DNA from: Prevotella sp. UBA6994
GTDB taxonomy: Bacteria > Bacteroidota > Bacteroidia > Bacteroidales > Bacteroidaceae
Length of the DNA: 64,000 nucleotides
NCBI GenBank assembly: GCA_002449845.1
Contig: DJXW01000029.1
Span: 1-64,000, forward strand
Direction of reading: 5' to 3'
A program made the position numbers and the translations under genes. Each line of letters starts with the position of its first letter. Within the stretch, counting starts at the first letter, position 1. Shown piece by piece: positions 45,477-53,004 of the stretch. The notes beneath the pieces were generated by a model. That model did no database searches. It was not told the DNA's origin and saw only the letters and a list, made by a program, of their open reading frames with translations.

Positions 45477-46619
45477 ATGTATAAAAAAGTAATTGGATTT
45501 ATTAAAGAACTATATAATAATATGGACTTTGTGCCATTAGCTGTTCCAGTATTCATTGGTAATGAAAAAAAATATCTTAACGAGTGCATTGATACAACAT
45601 TTGTAAGTAGTGTTGGTAAATTTGTTGATCGTTTTGAGGAAGAAACGGCTAAGTACACAGGATGTAAGCGAGCTGTTGTTTGTGTCAGTGGCACCAATGC
45701 TCTTCACATGTCTCTGATGTTGGCTGGTGTGGAGCGTGAAGATGAGGTGTTGACACAAGCATTGACCTTTATTGCAACATGCAATGCTCTCAGTTATATT
45801 GGCGCTCATCCCGTTTTTATTGATGTTGATAAGGACACGATGGGATTGTCTCCTGTTGCCGTTCGTGAGTGGCTCACAAAGAATGCCGAGATAAAGGATG
45901 GGCAATGTTATAACAAACGCACCGGTCGCAGGGTTAAAGCATGTGTGCCAATGCACACATTTGGTCATCCAGTTCATTTGGATGAGCTGGTAGAAGTCTT
46001 GAATGAATTCAACATTGAACTGGTTGAGGATGCTGCCGAGAGTATTGGCTCTATCTATAAAGGCAAGCATACTGGCACCTTTGGCAAGGTTGGTGCTTTA
46101 AGTTTCAATGGAAACAAGACTATCACCACAGGTGGTGGTGGCATGATGCTCTTCAATGACGAGGAGTTAGGTGCTTTTGCTAAGCATCTTACCACTCAGG
46201 CAAAGATTCCCCATCGTTGGGAGTTCCGTCATGACCATATCGGCTATAACTACCGTATGCCTAATATCAATGCTGCCCTGGGCTGTGCACAATTGGAGCA
46301 TATCGAAGAGTATGTAGCCAGTAAGCGAGAGACGGCCCATGCGTATGAGGAGTTCTTCAAGGACATTCCTGATATTGAGTTCTTTGTTGAGCCAGAGAAT
46401 ACTCGCAGCAACTATTGGCTCAACTCTGTCATTCTGAAAGACAAAGAGGCACAACAAGACTTCCTTCAGTATACAAACGACAACGGTATCATGACCCGTC
46501 CCATCTGGGAACTCATGAATCGTCTGCCCATGTTCGAGAACTGTGAGAACGATGGTCTCAAGAACACCATCTGGTTCGCCGACAGAGTAGTGAATATACC
46601 AAGCAGCGTAAGACTCTAA
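45477..46619 (+). CDS. legC: LegC-family aminotransferase
   Basis: PLP aminotransferase that makes the 4-amino-4,6-dideoxy-GlcNAc nucleotide in the legionaminic pathway. The opening KKVIGFIKELYNNMDFVPL and the block FIGNEKKYLNECIDTTFVSSVGKFVDRFEEE are signatures of the LegC family. PLP lysine K214 (LSFNGNKTITTGGGGM). 380 residues. The stop overlaps the start of a truncated legH copy (TAATG). In most legionaminic loci the acetyltransferase gene follows directly, which shows where the downstream cassette has been inserted. Confidence 0.9.
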   Translation: MYKKVIGFIKELYNNMDFVPLAVPVFIGNEKKYLNECIDTTFVSSVGKFVDRFEEETAKYTGCKRAVVCVSGTNALHMSLMLAGVEREDEVLTQALTFIATCNALSYIGAHPVFIDVDKDTMGLSPVAVREWLTKNAEIKDGQCYNKRTGRRVKACVPMHTFGHPVHLDELVEVLNEFNIELVEDAAESIGSIYKGKHTGTFGKVGALSFNGNKTITTGGGGMMLFNDEELGAFAKHLTTQAKIPHRWEFRHDHIGYNYRMPNINAALGCAQLEHIEEYVASKRETAHAYEEFFKDIPDIEFFVEPENTRSNYWLNSVILKDKEAQQDFLQYTNDNGIMTRPIWELMNRLPMFENCENDGLKNTIWFADRVVNIPSSVRL

Positions 46620-46801
46620 TGAACAAGCCCTTAATTCTCATAGGTGGTGGTGGCCACTGCAAATCTGTCATTGATGTGGTGGAGAGTGCGGGCTATACTA
46701 TCTTGGGCATAATGGATATGCCTGAGATGGTAGGGACGATTGGTGACACGAACCTGTCCCCTGTCACCCTTTGCGATGCCATCAAAGATTTGATAGATTA
46801 A
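46619..46801 (+). pseudogene. truncated 5' copy of legH (acetyltransferase remnant)
   Basis: The first 36 codons match the start of the complete legH at 49066 (33 of 36 residues; 95 of 108 bases by my count). The reading then diverges into an unrelated tail (GTIGDTNLSPVTLCDAIKDLID) containing a REP-like palindrome and stops at 60 residues. Only the beginning of the PglD-type Rossmann fold (LILIGGGGHCKSVIDVVESAGY) remains, and no beta-helix. The TAATG junction with legC is the same as that at the complete gene. Confidence 0.85.
46733..46768. repeat. REP-like palindrome in the legH remnant
   Basis: GGTGACA (46742-46748) pairs with TGTCACC (46762-46768), and GGGAC (46733-46737) with GTCCC (46756-46760). 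The inner ACCTGTCCCCTGTCACC resembles REP-type palindromes seen repeatedly in other bacterial genomes. Confidence 0.5.
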
Positions 46802-46886
46802 GAAATATGAAGTTTAGATTACTTTATATATCTTTTCAGGCAATACAAGCAGACGCATTCTTTTTCCCTCTTAAACATTCTCAAAT

Positions 46887-47435
46887 ATGGCAAAACTAAG
46901 TTATTCTGAAGATGACCGTCAATACTTGCAAATGATGCAGGAAAACATTACCAGAATGGCATCTAATAGTAATAGCTGCAAGAGTTGGATTGTAACTATA
47001 GTCGCAGCTTTTCTTGCTCTAAGCTGTGGTATCGATGCTCTGAACGGCTGGATATTGCTTGCTGTGCTGCCAGCAGTCGCATTTTGGTACCTTGATGTGT
47101 TCTATCTCCATCTTGAGCGAAGGATGCGAAATCGCGAGCTTGATTTTATCATCAAAGCAAAAGCATTAGCAGATGATGCGGATAATGAGACAAAGATAGC
47201 TTTATACAATTCAGCATTGTATAACTTCGCACCGCTATCAAAAGATACCTTGACAGACGAAGAAAAGGCACTTGGATATGTAAGAACCAACGATCGCTGG
47301 TACTCGGAATCGGAAAAAACGTTTTATCTGTGCGTCTTTGTTGTGTTACTTCTAATAACTATTATCCTCAATTGGGATTCTATCTGCTCGGTGTTTTCTT
47401 GGTTTTGTTCGCTTTTTGGAATGCAGGATATATAA
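46887..47435 (+). CDS. multi-TM protein, candidate effector of the TIR cassette
   Basis: 182 residues. A soluble N-terminal helix (YSEDDRQYLQMMQENITRMA) precedes a hydrophobic pair of helices (WIVTIVAAFLALSCGI; WILLAVLPAVAFWYLDVFYL) followed by ERRMRNRELDFI. A third and possibly fourth helix lie at the C-terminus (FYLCVFVVLLLITIILNW; VFSWFCSLF). The layout resembles small membrane proteins found beside TIR/DUF1863 proteins and SLATT-like effectors, which are thought to damage the inner membrane. I do not recognise a named family. Three bp before the first TIR gene. First gene of the cassette, 85 bp after the remnant. Confidence 0.8.
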   Translation: MAKLSYSEDDRQYLQMMQENITRMASNSNSCKSWIVTIVAAFLALSCGIDALNGWILLAVLPAVAFWYLDVFYLHLERRMRNRELDFIIKAKALADDADNETKIALYNSALYNFAPLSKDTLTDEEKALGYVRTNDRWYSESEKTFYLCVFVVLLLITIILNWDSICSVFSWFCSLFGMQDI

Positions 47436-47438
47436 TTA

Positions 47439-48119
47439 ATGACTATGGGACACAACGTGTTTGTTTCTTATAAATATCAGGATAAGAATGTCCGTCCACT
47501 ACCTGGTATTACGCCTTATACTTGGGGAAGGGACTATGTTGACAAATTAGAACTCTTATTGCCAGATAACGGACAAGTATATTGTGGTGAAAAGGGAGAC
47601 AATGACTTGTCTGACAAGTCTGATGATTACATCTATGACCACCTGAAGAAGATGATATGGCCAACGACCTGTACCATTGTTCTTATATCTGCGGGAATGA
47701 AGAATCCTAACAGTTACGACAAGAGTCAGTGGATTCCGTGGGAAATATACTATTCCATTCGGGAGATATATACTGACAAAGGTACCAGTCACCGCAACGG
47801 TGTCGTCGGAGTGGTTATCCCTGACAAAGATGGAAGTTATGAATATGCATTGTCACAAGGAAATTGTTGTGATTCACCTTGTAGGATTATCAATAGCGGG
47901 TGGATGTTTAATATTCTGAAAAAGAATATGTTTAACAAGAAGCAAACGAATACTTATAAGTGCGCTAATGGTGATACGATATGGCGTGGCGAGTGTAGTT
48001 ATATATCTTTAGTGAAATGGGATGGTTTTATCAGCAACATCAATTACTACATTGAGCGAGCTGAAGAGATAAAAGGCCATTGGCAAGACTATGATTTGCA
48101 CATAAGTGTAAATGCATAA
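47439..48119 (+). CDS. TIR-like protein of the ThsB/DUF1863 type
   Basis: 226-residue soluble protein. NVFVSYKYQDKNV opens the TIR-like fold and TTCTIVLISAGMKNP the next strand. SQWIPWEIYYSIRE carries E102 at the position of the catalytic Glu of TIR NADases. NGVVGVVIPDKDGSYEYAL is characteristic of the DUF1863/MTH538 TIR-like family that includes ThsB of Thoeris. Such proteins use NAD+ to make a signal molecule on phage infection. There is no SIR2/SLOG ThsA partner nearby. M3 is an alternative start. Lies 3 bp after the membrane gene. Confidence 0.85.
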   Translation: MTMGHNVFVSYKYQDKNVRPLPGITPYTWGRDYVDKLELLLPDNGQVYCGEKGDNDLSDKSDDYIYDHLKKMIWPTTCTIVLISAGMKNPNSYDKSQWIPWEIYYSIREIYTDKGTSHRNGVVGVVIPDKDGSYEYALSQGNCCDSPCRIINSGWMFNILKKNMFNKKQTNTYKCANGDTIWRGECSYISLVKWDGFISNINYYIERAEEIKGHWQDYDLHISVNA

Positions 48120-48157
48120 AATTCAATAGGTCTTTGTATTACAGAATACGATAATTT

Positions 48158-48745
48158 ATGAAATTAGTAAGAGGACGTTTTAATGCATACAGTCGCATTG
48201 GCGATTCCAATATTGTCAATGAGTCATATACTCGTACAAGGTATTTTAGTTCCGATGGCATCCGCTCTGCCAGTGGCACAACTGTATTTATCTCTCATAA
48301 GCATAGCGATTTGGAGGATTTGAAAGGCTTGCTCAACTTTCTGAAGCGCGACTACAATGTAGTTCCGTATATCGACAGTATGGATAAGAAGCAACCCAAG
48401 GAAACATGTGGCGAGACGGCTGTTAGAATAAAAGAAGTGATTAGCACTTGCGACAGATTCCTGTTTTTAGCCACTAACAAGGCTCTTGCTTCCATGTGGT
48501 GCAACTGGGAGGTTGGTATTGCAGACAAGCAAAAGTTTCCAGCTAATAATATGGCGATACTTCCGATGGTAGATTCTTTGACATCCTTGTACGACGGCAA
48601 TGAGTACTTGGAGATTTATCCATACGTGGATGAGATTGAAAACAGTTATGGACAAAAGATGCTGACAGTTGTCTATAAAGGGTTCGATGGTAAGCCCAAA
48701 AGGATTACTCTGAAAGAATGGTTGTCAGGTAGTGGTAATTACTAA
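48158..48745 (+). CDS. second TIR-domain protein
   Basis: 195 residues. The ~40-residue N-terminal extension (RFNAYSRIGDSNIV) lacks known motifs. TTVFISHKHSDLEDLKGLLNFL begins a canonical TIR domain. CDRFLFLATNKALASMWCNWEVGIAD contains E118, the catalytic Glu position of TIR NADases. It is a different TIR subfamily from the preceding gene (closer to TIR_2), so the two are not simple duplicates. 38 bp after TIR-1. Could be an NAD+-cleaving effector or a second signal producer. Confidence 0.82.
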   Translation: MKLVRGRFNAYSRIGDSNIVNESYTRTRYFSSDGIRSASGTTVFISHKHSDLEDLKGLLNFLKRDYNVVPYIDSMDKKQPKETCGETAVRIKEVISTCDRFLFLATNKALASMWCNWEVGIADKQKFPANNMAILPMVDSLTSLYDGNEYLEIYPYVDEIENSYGQKMLTVVYKGFDGKPKRITLKEWLSGSGNY

Positions 48746-48784
48746 AGTTAGAGAAACTGTTATAAAAAATCAATAATAGATATT

Positions 48785-49066
48785 ATGATTAAGTTTACAG
48801 ATAACGATGCAGCGATAAGAGCAGCATTAGATGCCAACGCGGAGTATAAGGACTTTGTAAAGCCAGGGAATCCCCGTGGATATATATTGATTCAGGTGGA
48901 GAATGGGCATGTGGTTCTATTCCACAACACAGATGATAAGTTTTCTGCATTCCTTCTTCCTGATGAACTCTATTATTATCGCAATAATATTAATGACATC
49001 GGTAGAATAGCTAATTCTATCCAAAATTTTGCAAATCTTGATTATCAAGCAAACTTAAAACCATAA
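48785..49066 (+). CDS. small unknown protein coupled to legH
   Basis: 93-residue soluble protein, mostly mixed alpha/beta by eye (GYILIQVENGHVVLFHNTDDKFSAFLLPDELYYY), with no known motif. Its stop overlaps the legH start (TAATG), so translation of legH may depend on it. Last gene of the inserted cassette. It might be an immunity or sensor partner of the TIR proteins, but nothing in the sequence shows this. Confidence 0.65.
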   Translation: MIKFTDNDAAIRAALDANAEYKDFVKPGNPRGYILIQVENGHVVLFHNTDDKFSAFLLPDELYYYRNNINDIGRIANSIQNFANLDYQANLKP

Positions 49067-49704
49067 TGAACAAACCCTTGATTCTTGTTGGTGGCGGTGG
49101 CCATTGTAAATCCGTCATTGATGTGGCGGAGAGTGCTGGTTATACTATCTTGGGCATACTGGATATGCCTGAGGACGTTGGTAAGGACATCTTGTCTACT
49201 AAGGTTATTGGTACTGACGATGACATCCCTTCCTATGTGAATAGGGCTGAGTTTGTTGTAACGGTAGGATTCATCAAAACTCCAGCTATTCGTATCAAAT
49301 TGTATAACAGGGTAAAGGAGGCGGGCGGCAAACTGGCAACGATAGTAGCAAGCACCGCTCATGTGTCCAAATATGCTACGATAGGTGAAGGAACGGTGGT
49401 GATGCACCATGCCTTTGTGAATGCTGGGGCAAAGGTCGGTAATAATGTCATCCTGAATACCTTTACCAACGTGGAACACGATGCTGTAATAGGCGACCAG
49501 TGTCATATATCTACAGGTACAATGGTCAATGGCGATTGTAAACTAGGTGCCAACTGTTTTATCGGTAGCCAGTCAGTCCTTGCCAATGGCATCACGATTG
49601 GTGACGATATCATTGTAGGCGCAGGTTCTTTGGTGAGAAAGTCTATCAACATAAAAGGTATATATTCTGGCAATCCTGCTATACTTAAAATACGAGCAAA
49701 ATGA
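49066..49704 (+). CDS. legH: LegH/NeuD-type sugar N-acetyltransferase
   Basis: Acetylates the 4-amino group of the LegC product. N-terminal PglD domain (LILVGGGGHCKSVIDVAESAGY), hexapeptide beta-helix (IGEGTVVMHHAFVNAGAKVGNNVILNTF..VEHDAVIGDQCHISTG) with the catalytic-type His in VEHD. 212 residues, complete, unlike the copy at 46619. The stop overlaps the legI start (ATGA). Confidence 0.9.
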   Translation: MNKPLILVGGGGHCKSVIDVAESAGYTILGILDMPEDVGKDILSTKVIGTDDDIPSYVNRAEFVVTVGFIKTPAIRIKLYNRVKEAGGKLATIVASTAHVSKYATIGEGTVVMHHAFVNAGAKVGNNVILNTFTNVEHDAVIGDQCHISTGTMVNGDCKLGANCFIGSQSVLANGITIGDDIIVGAGSLVRKSINIKGIYSGNPAILKIRAK

Positions 49705-50714
49705 CACATGTCACAATTATAGCGGAAGCAGGTGTCAACCACAACGGCTCTATTGAATTAGCCCGACAGTTGGTTGACAAGGCTGTAGAAGCAGGAGCTG
49801 ACATCATCAAGTTCCAGACTTTCAAGTCGGAGAAACTGGTGTCAAAATCCGCACGTCAGGCAGAATATCAGAAAAAGAATATCGGTAAAAAGTCTGATGA
49901 CAGCCAACTGAGCATGCTAAAAAAACTGGAACTGTCAGAGCAGGACCATAAAGATCTAATGACTTATTGCAAGCAAAAAGGCATTAAGTTTTTCTCCACG
50001 GCCTTTGACATGGACAGTATCGAGTATCTTCATTCTCTGAACTTAGGTCTTTGGAAGATTCCTTCAGGTGAAGTAACAAACTATCCTTTCCTGAAACGGA
50101 TAGCGTCCTATAATGAGAGAACCATATTGAGTACGGGTATGTGTGATTTGCAGGACGTTAGGGCTGCTGTTGATGCCTTGTATAAAAATGGACTTTCCAA
50201 AGATAAATTGACACTCCTTCATTGCAACACGGAATACCCGACCCCCTTTGAGGATGTAAATCTAAAAGCGATGGATGCACTTCGCAAAGAATTTGGTGTA
50301 GAAGTTGGATATTCTGATCATACCAAGGGAATTGAGGTTCCGATAGCCGCCGTCGCATTAGGGGCATCAGTGATAGAGAAGCACTTTACCCTTGATAGGA
50401 ATATGGAAGGTCCCGACCACAAAGCCAGTCTGGAACCAGATGAACTGAAGGCTATGGTAAGTGCCATCCGCAATATTGAAAAGGCTGTGGATGGTGATGG
50501 AACTAAACATGTAAGTGAAAGTGAGCGTAAGAATATTACCATTGCCCGTAAGAGCATTGTGGCGGCTAAAGACATCAAGAAGGGAGAATTGCTTACAGAA
50601 GAAAACCTGACGGTTAAACGTCCGGGAACGGGCATATCCCCAATGCGTTGGGAGGAGGTGATAGGTAAGACTGCGGTAAGAGACTTTAACGAAGATGAAC
50701 TTATTGAAGTTTAA
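49701..50714 (+). CDS. legI: legionaminic acid synthase (NeuB family)
   Basis: Condenses phosphoenolpyruvate with a 2,4-diacetamido-2,4,6-trideoxymannose to form legionaminic acid. N-terminal AEAGVNHNGSIELARQLVDKAVEAGADIIKFQTFK, central LLHCNTEYPTPFEDVNLKAM (typical of LegI rather than sialic acid synthases), VIEKHFTLDRNMEGPDHKASLEP, and a C-terminal SAF/antifreeze-like domain (KKGELLTEENLTVKRPGTGISP). 337 residues. Overlaps legH by 4 bp. Confidence 0.92.
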   Translation: MTHVTIIAEAGVNHNGSIELARQLVDKAVEAGADIIKFQTFKSEKLVSKSARQAEYQKKNIGKKSDDSQLSMLKKLELSEQDHKDLMTYCKQKGIKFFSTAFDMDSIEYLHSLNLGLWKIPSGEVTNYPFLKRIASYNERTILSTGMCDLQDVRAAVDALYKNGLSKDKLTLLHCNTEYPTPFEDVNLKAMDALRKEFGVEVGYSDHTKGIEVPIAAVALGASVIEKHFTLDRNMEGPDHKASLEPDELKAMVSAIRNIEKAVDGDGTKHVSESERKNITIARKSIVAAKDIKKGELLTEENLTVKRPGTGISPMRWEEVIGKTAVRDFNEDELIEV

Positions 50715-50716
50715 TA

Positions 50717-50740
50717 GGTTAGTAGGTTAATGGGTTAGTA
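50717..50740. repeat. octamer repeat (GGTTARTR)3 before the four-helix-bundle gene
   Basis: GGTTAGTA, GGTTAATG and GGTTAGTA in tandem in the 29-bp gap after legI. Confidence 0.75.
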
Positions 50741-50743
50741 GAA

Positions 50744-51145
50744 ATGACAGTAATTGAGTATTCGTTTCAGAAACTTAAGGTTTGGCAGGAAGCAAAGAAG
50801 CTTGTAGTGGAGGTGTATCATTTATTGGATGCCTTTCCTAAGTTTGAAAAGTATGCTCTTTGTGACCAAATAAGGAGAGCAATAGTTTCTGTCCCTTCCA
50901 ACATCGCTGAGGGTAGTGGACGAAAGTCCTTGAAAGAACAGATACATTTCTTGGAAATTTCGTATGGCTCTCTTATGGAAACCTACAATCAGTTGCTCAT
51001 TGCTATAGATCTTGCTTATATTACAGAAGAAAGTGTAGAAGCGATCAAGCCTTCTATAGACGCTGTAGCTAAGATGATAAACGGTTTAAGCAATTCATAC
51101 AGCAAGAAGATTGAGGAACAATCTACTAAGCCATTAAGCAAATAA
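50744..51145 (+). CDS. four-helix-bundle protein (23S rRNA intervening-sequence family)
   Basis: 133-residue helical protein: FQKLKVWQEAKKLVVEVYHL, FPKFEKYALCDQIRRAIVSVPSNIAEGSGR, FLEISYGSLMETYNQLLIA. This is the four-helix-bundle family named from proteins encoded in 23S rRNA intervening sequences. Function unknown. It is often scattered singly in Bacteroidetes genomes and inside polysaccharide loci. It splits legI from legG and has no place in the sugar pathway. It is flanked by a tandem octamer (50717-50740), a sign of insertion. Confidence 0.85.
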   Translation: MTVIEYSFQKLKVWQEAKKLVVEVYHLLDAFPKFEKYALCDQIRRAIVSVPSNIAEGSGRKSLKEQIHFLEISYGSLMETYNQLLIAIDLAYITEESVEAIKPSIDAVAKMINGLSNSYSKKIEEQSTKPLSK

Positions 51146-51157
51146 ACAATTAAGCTA

Positions 51158-52318
51158 ATGCATAAAAGAAAGATTTGTGTTGTTACCGGCAGCCGTGCTG
51201 AATATGGCATCTTAAGAAGGCTGATGTCAGCCATTAAAGAATGCCCAGAACTTGAGTTACAGGTAATTGCCACAAACCAACATCTTTCCAAACTCCAAGG
51301 AGAAACCTATAAGGAGATCGAGCGTGACGGCTTTACCATAGACTATAAGGTATATATGGCTGATGATGACGCACCAGATAATGCCAACACCACAGCCAAG
51401 TCAATCAGCAGAGGAGTTGCTGGCTTTGCAGATGCATTTGATGTTTTAAAGCCCGACTTGATGCTGATCCTGGGCGACCGATACGAGATGCTGGCAGTAG
51501 CCTCAACTGCACTAATTTACAAAATCCCCATTGCTCATCTGCATGGAGGCGAAATAACCGAAGGTGCCTTCGATGATGCCATCCGCCATGCTATAACAAA
51601 AATGAGCCATCTGCATTTTACTTCAACAGAAGCATACCGCAAGAGAGTGATTCAGCTGGGAGAACAACCGGACAGAGTATTCAATGTGGGAGCACTGGGA
51701 GTAGAGAATGTGTTGAAGAATAACTTCATGAGTAAAGAGGAGATAGAGCAAAGTTTGAACTTCCAGATAACTGACAAATGCTTCCTTTGCACTTATCATC
51801 CCGTAACGCTCAGCAATATGTCTTCTGAAACACAGGTGCTCCATCTGCTGGAAGCATTGAATGATTACAAGGATTATCATATCATCTTTACCTACTCCAA
51901 TTCCGACACCAACTCGCAGATTATCATCAAGCGCATTCAGGAATACGTGGACAGGAATGAGGGCAGGTGTATGTTTATCCCTTCACTGGGTCAGCGTCGC
52001 TATTTCTCTGCTTTGAAGTATATGACGGCAGTGATAGGAAACAGCTCCAGCGGTATTATTGAAGTACCCAGTTTCGATATACCTACGCTGGATATTGGCG
52101 ACCGTCAGAAAGGGCGCACTGCTGCTGATAGTGTGATTCATTGTGGGTATTCTACAGAAGAGATACGGGAAGGATTGAATAAGGTGGTGGCGTATGGTCA
52201 TAAGACCATTGACAATCCTTATTACAAGGAAGGCACTTGTGATGCCATCTTGAAGGTCATCAAGACGTATCCCTTAGAGAATTTGGTTCAGAAACATTTC
52301 TACGATATAAATCAATGA
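51158..52318 (+). CDS. legG: UDP-GlcNAc 2-epimerase (hydrolysing), LegG/NeuC-type
   Basis: Removes the nucleotide and inverts C2 to release the free diacetamido-mannose sugar. N-terminal KICVVTGSRAEYGILRRLM and internal LMLILGDRYEMLAVASTAL, IAHLHGGEITEGAFDDAIRHAITKMSHLHF, and GNSSSGIIEVPSF are signatures of the NeuC/LegG family. 386 residues. The end overlaps the cytidylyltransferase gene by 4 bp. LegG is chosen over NeuC because the rest of the legionaminic set surrounds it. Confidence 0.9.
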   Translation: MHKRKICVVTGSRAEYGILRRLMSAIKECPELELQVIATNQHLSKLQGETYKEIERDGFTIDYKVYMADDDAPDNANTTAKSISRGVAGFADAFDVLKPDLMLILGDRYEMLAVASTALIYKIPIAHLHGGEITEGAFDDAIRHAITKMSHLHFTSTEAYRKRVIQLGEQPDRVFNVGALGVENVLKNNFMSKEEIEQSLNFQITDKCFLCTYHPVTLSNMSSETQVLHLLEALNDYKDYHIIFTYSNSDTNSQIIIKRIQEYVDRNEGRCMFIPSLGQRRYFSALKYMTAVIGNSSSGIIEVPSFDIPTLDIGDRQKGRTAADSVIHCGYSTEEIREGLNKVVAYGHKTIDNPYYKEGTCDAILKVIKTYPLENLVQKHFYDINQ

Positions 52319-53004
52319 AAATATTAGTAATAATACCTGCCCGTGGTGGCAGTAAAGGTATTCCACATAAAAATATTAAACCACTAGCAGGAAAACCTTT
52401 AATTCACTATACAATTGATGTTGCCAGGCAAATTGTGGCAAAGGAGGACATCTGTGTTAGCACTGATGATCCAGAGATTATACTATGCGTTGAGGACTAC
52501 GGATTAAAAGTACCTTTTGTTCGTCCTTCAGAATTGGCAACAGATACTGCAGGAACATACGAGGTATTACTTCATGCGCTAAATTATTACGAGCAACAAG
52601 GGAAATCTTATGATGTAGTAATCTTGTTACAGAATACGTCACCATTCAGAACTCCAGAACAAGTAAAGGAAGCATTGACTCTCTATAATTCTAATCTTGA
52701 TATGGTAGTTTCTGTAAAGGAATGTTCTGCGAATCCATACTACTGCGTTTTTGAAGAAAATGAATATGGGTATTTAAATATTTGCAAAGGAGACGGTAGT
52801 ATAACTCGCCGTCAGGATGCTCCCAAAGTATATGAATATAACGGAGCTATATATGTTATCAACCCTCAATCATTAAAAGAAATGCCACTCTACAAATTTA
52901 CAAAACGTATTAAGTATGTTATGGATGAGAAGTCCTCGCTTGACCTTGATACTATGAATGATTGGCATATGGCGGAGCTTCTAATAAGCAAATCATCATT
53001 ATGA
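52315..53004 (+). CDS. legF: CMP-sugar (legionaminic acid) cytidylyltransferase
   Basis: Activates legionaminic acid with CTP to give the CMP-linked donor. N-terminal ILVIIPARGGSKGIPHKNIKPLAGKPL is the CMP-NeuA signature. QNTSPFRTPEQVKEAL and TRRQDAPKVYEYNGAIYVI fit the NeuA/LegF fold. 229 residues. The stop overlaps the ptmE start (ATGA). Confidence 0.9.
   Translation: MKILVIIPARGGSKGIPHKNIKPLAGKPLIHYTIDVARQIVAKEDICVSTDDPEIILCVEDYGLKVPFVRPSELATDTAGTYEVLLHALNYYEQQGKSYDVVILLQNTSPFRTPEQVKEALTLYNSNLDMVVSVKECSANPYYCVFEENEYGYLNICKGDGSITRRQDAPKVYEYNGAIYVINPQSLKEMPLYKFTKRIKYVMDEKSSLDLDTMNDWHMAELLISKSSL

Noticed and set aside
46619..46801. Functional small acetyltransferase
   Set aside because: Only the first 36 codons match LegH. 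The catalytic beta-helix is missing and a full copy exists at 49066.
47439..48745. Canonical Thoeris system
   Set aside because: No ThsA with SIR2 or macro/SLOG domains is nearby, and the membrane protein lacks a visible ligand-sensing domain, so only a TIR-based candidate is claimed.
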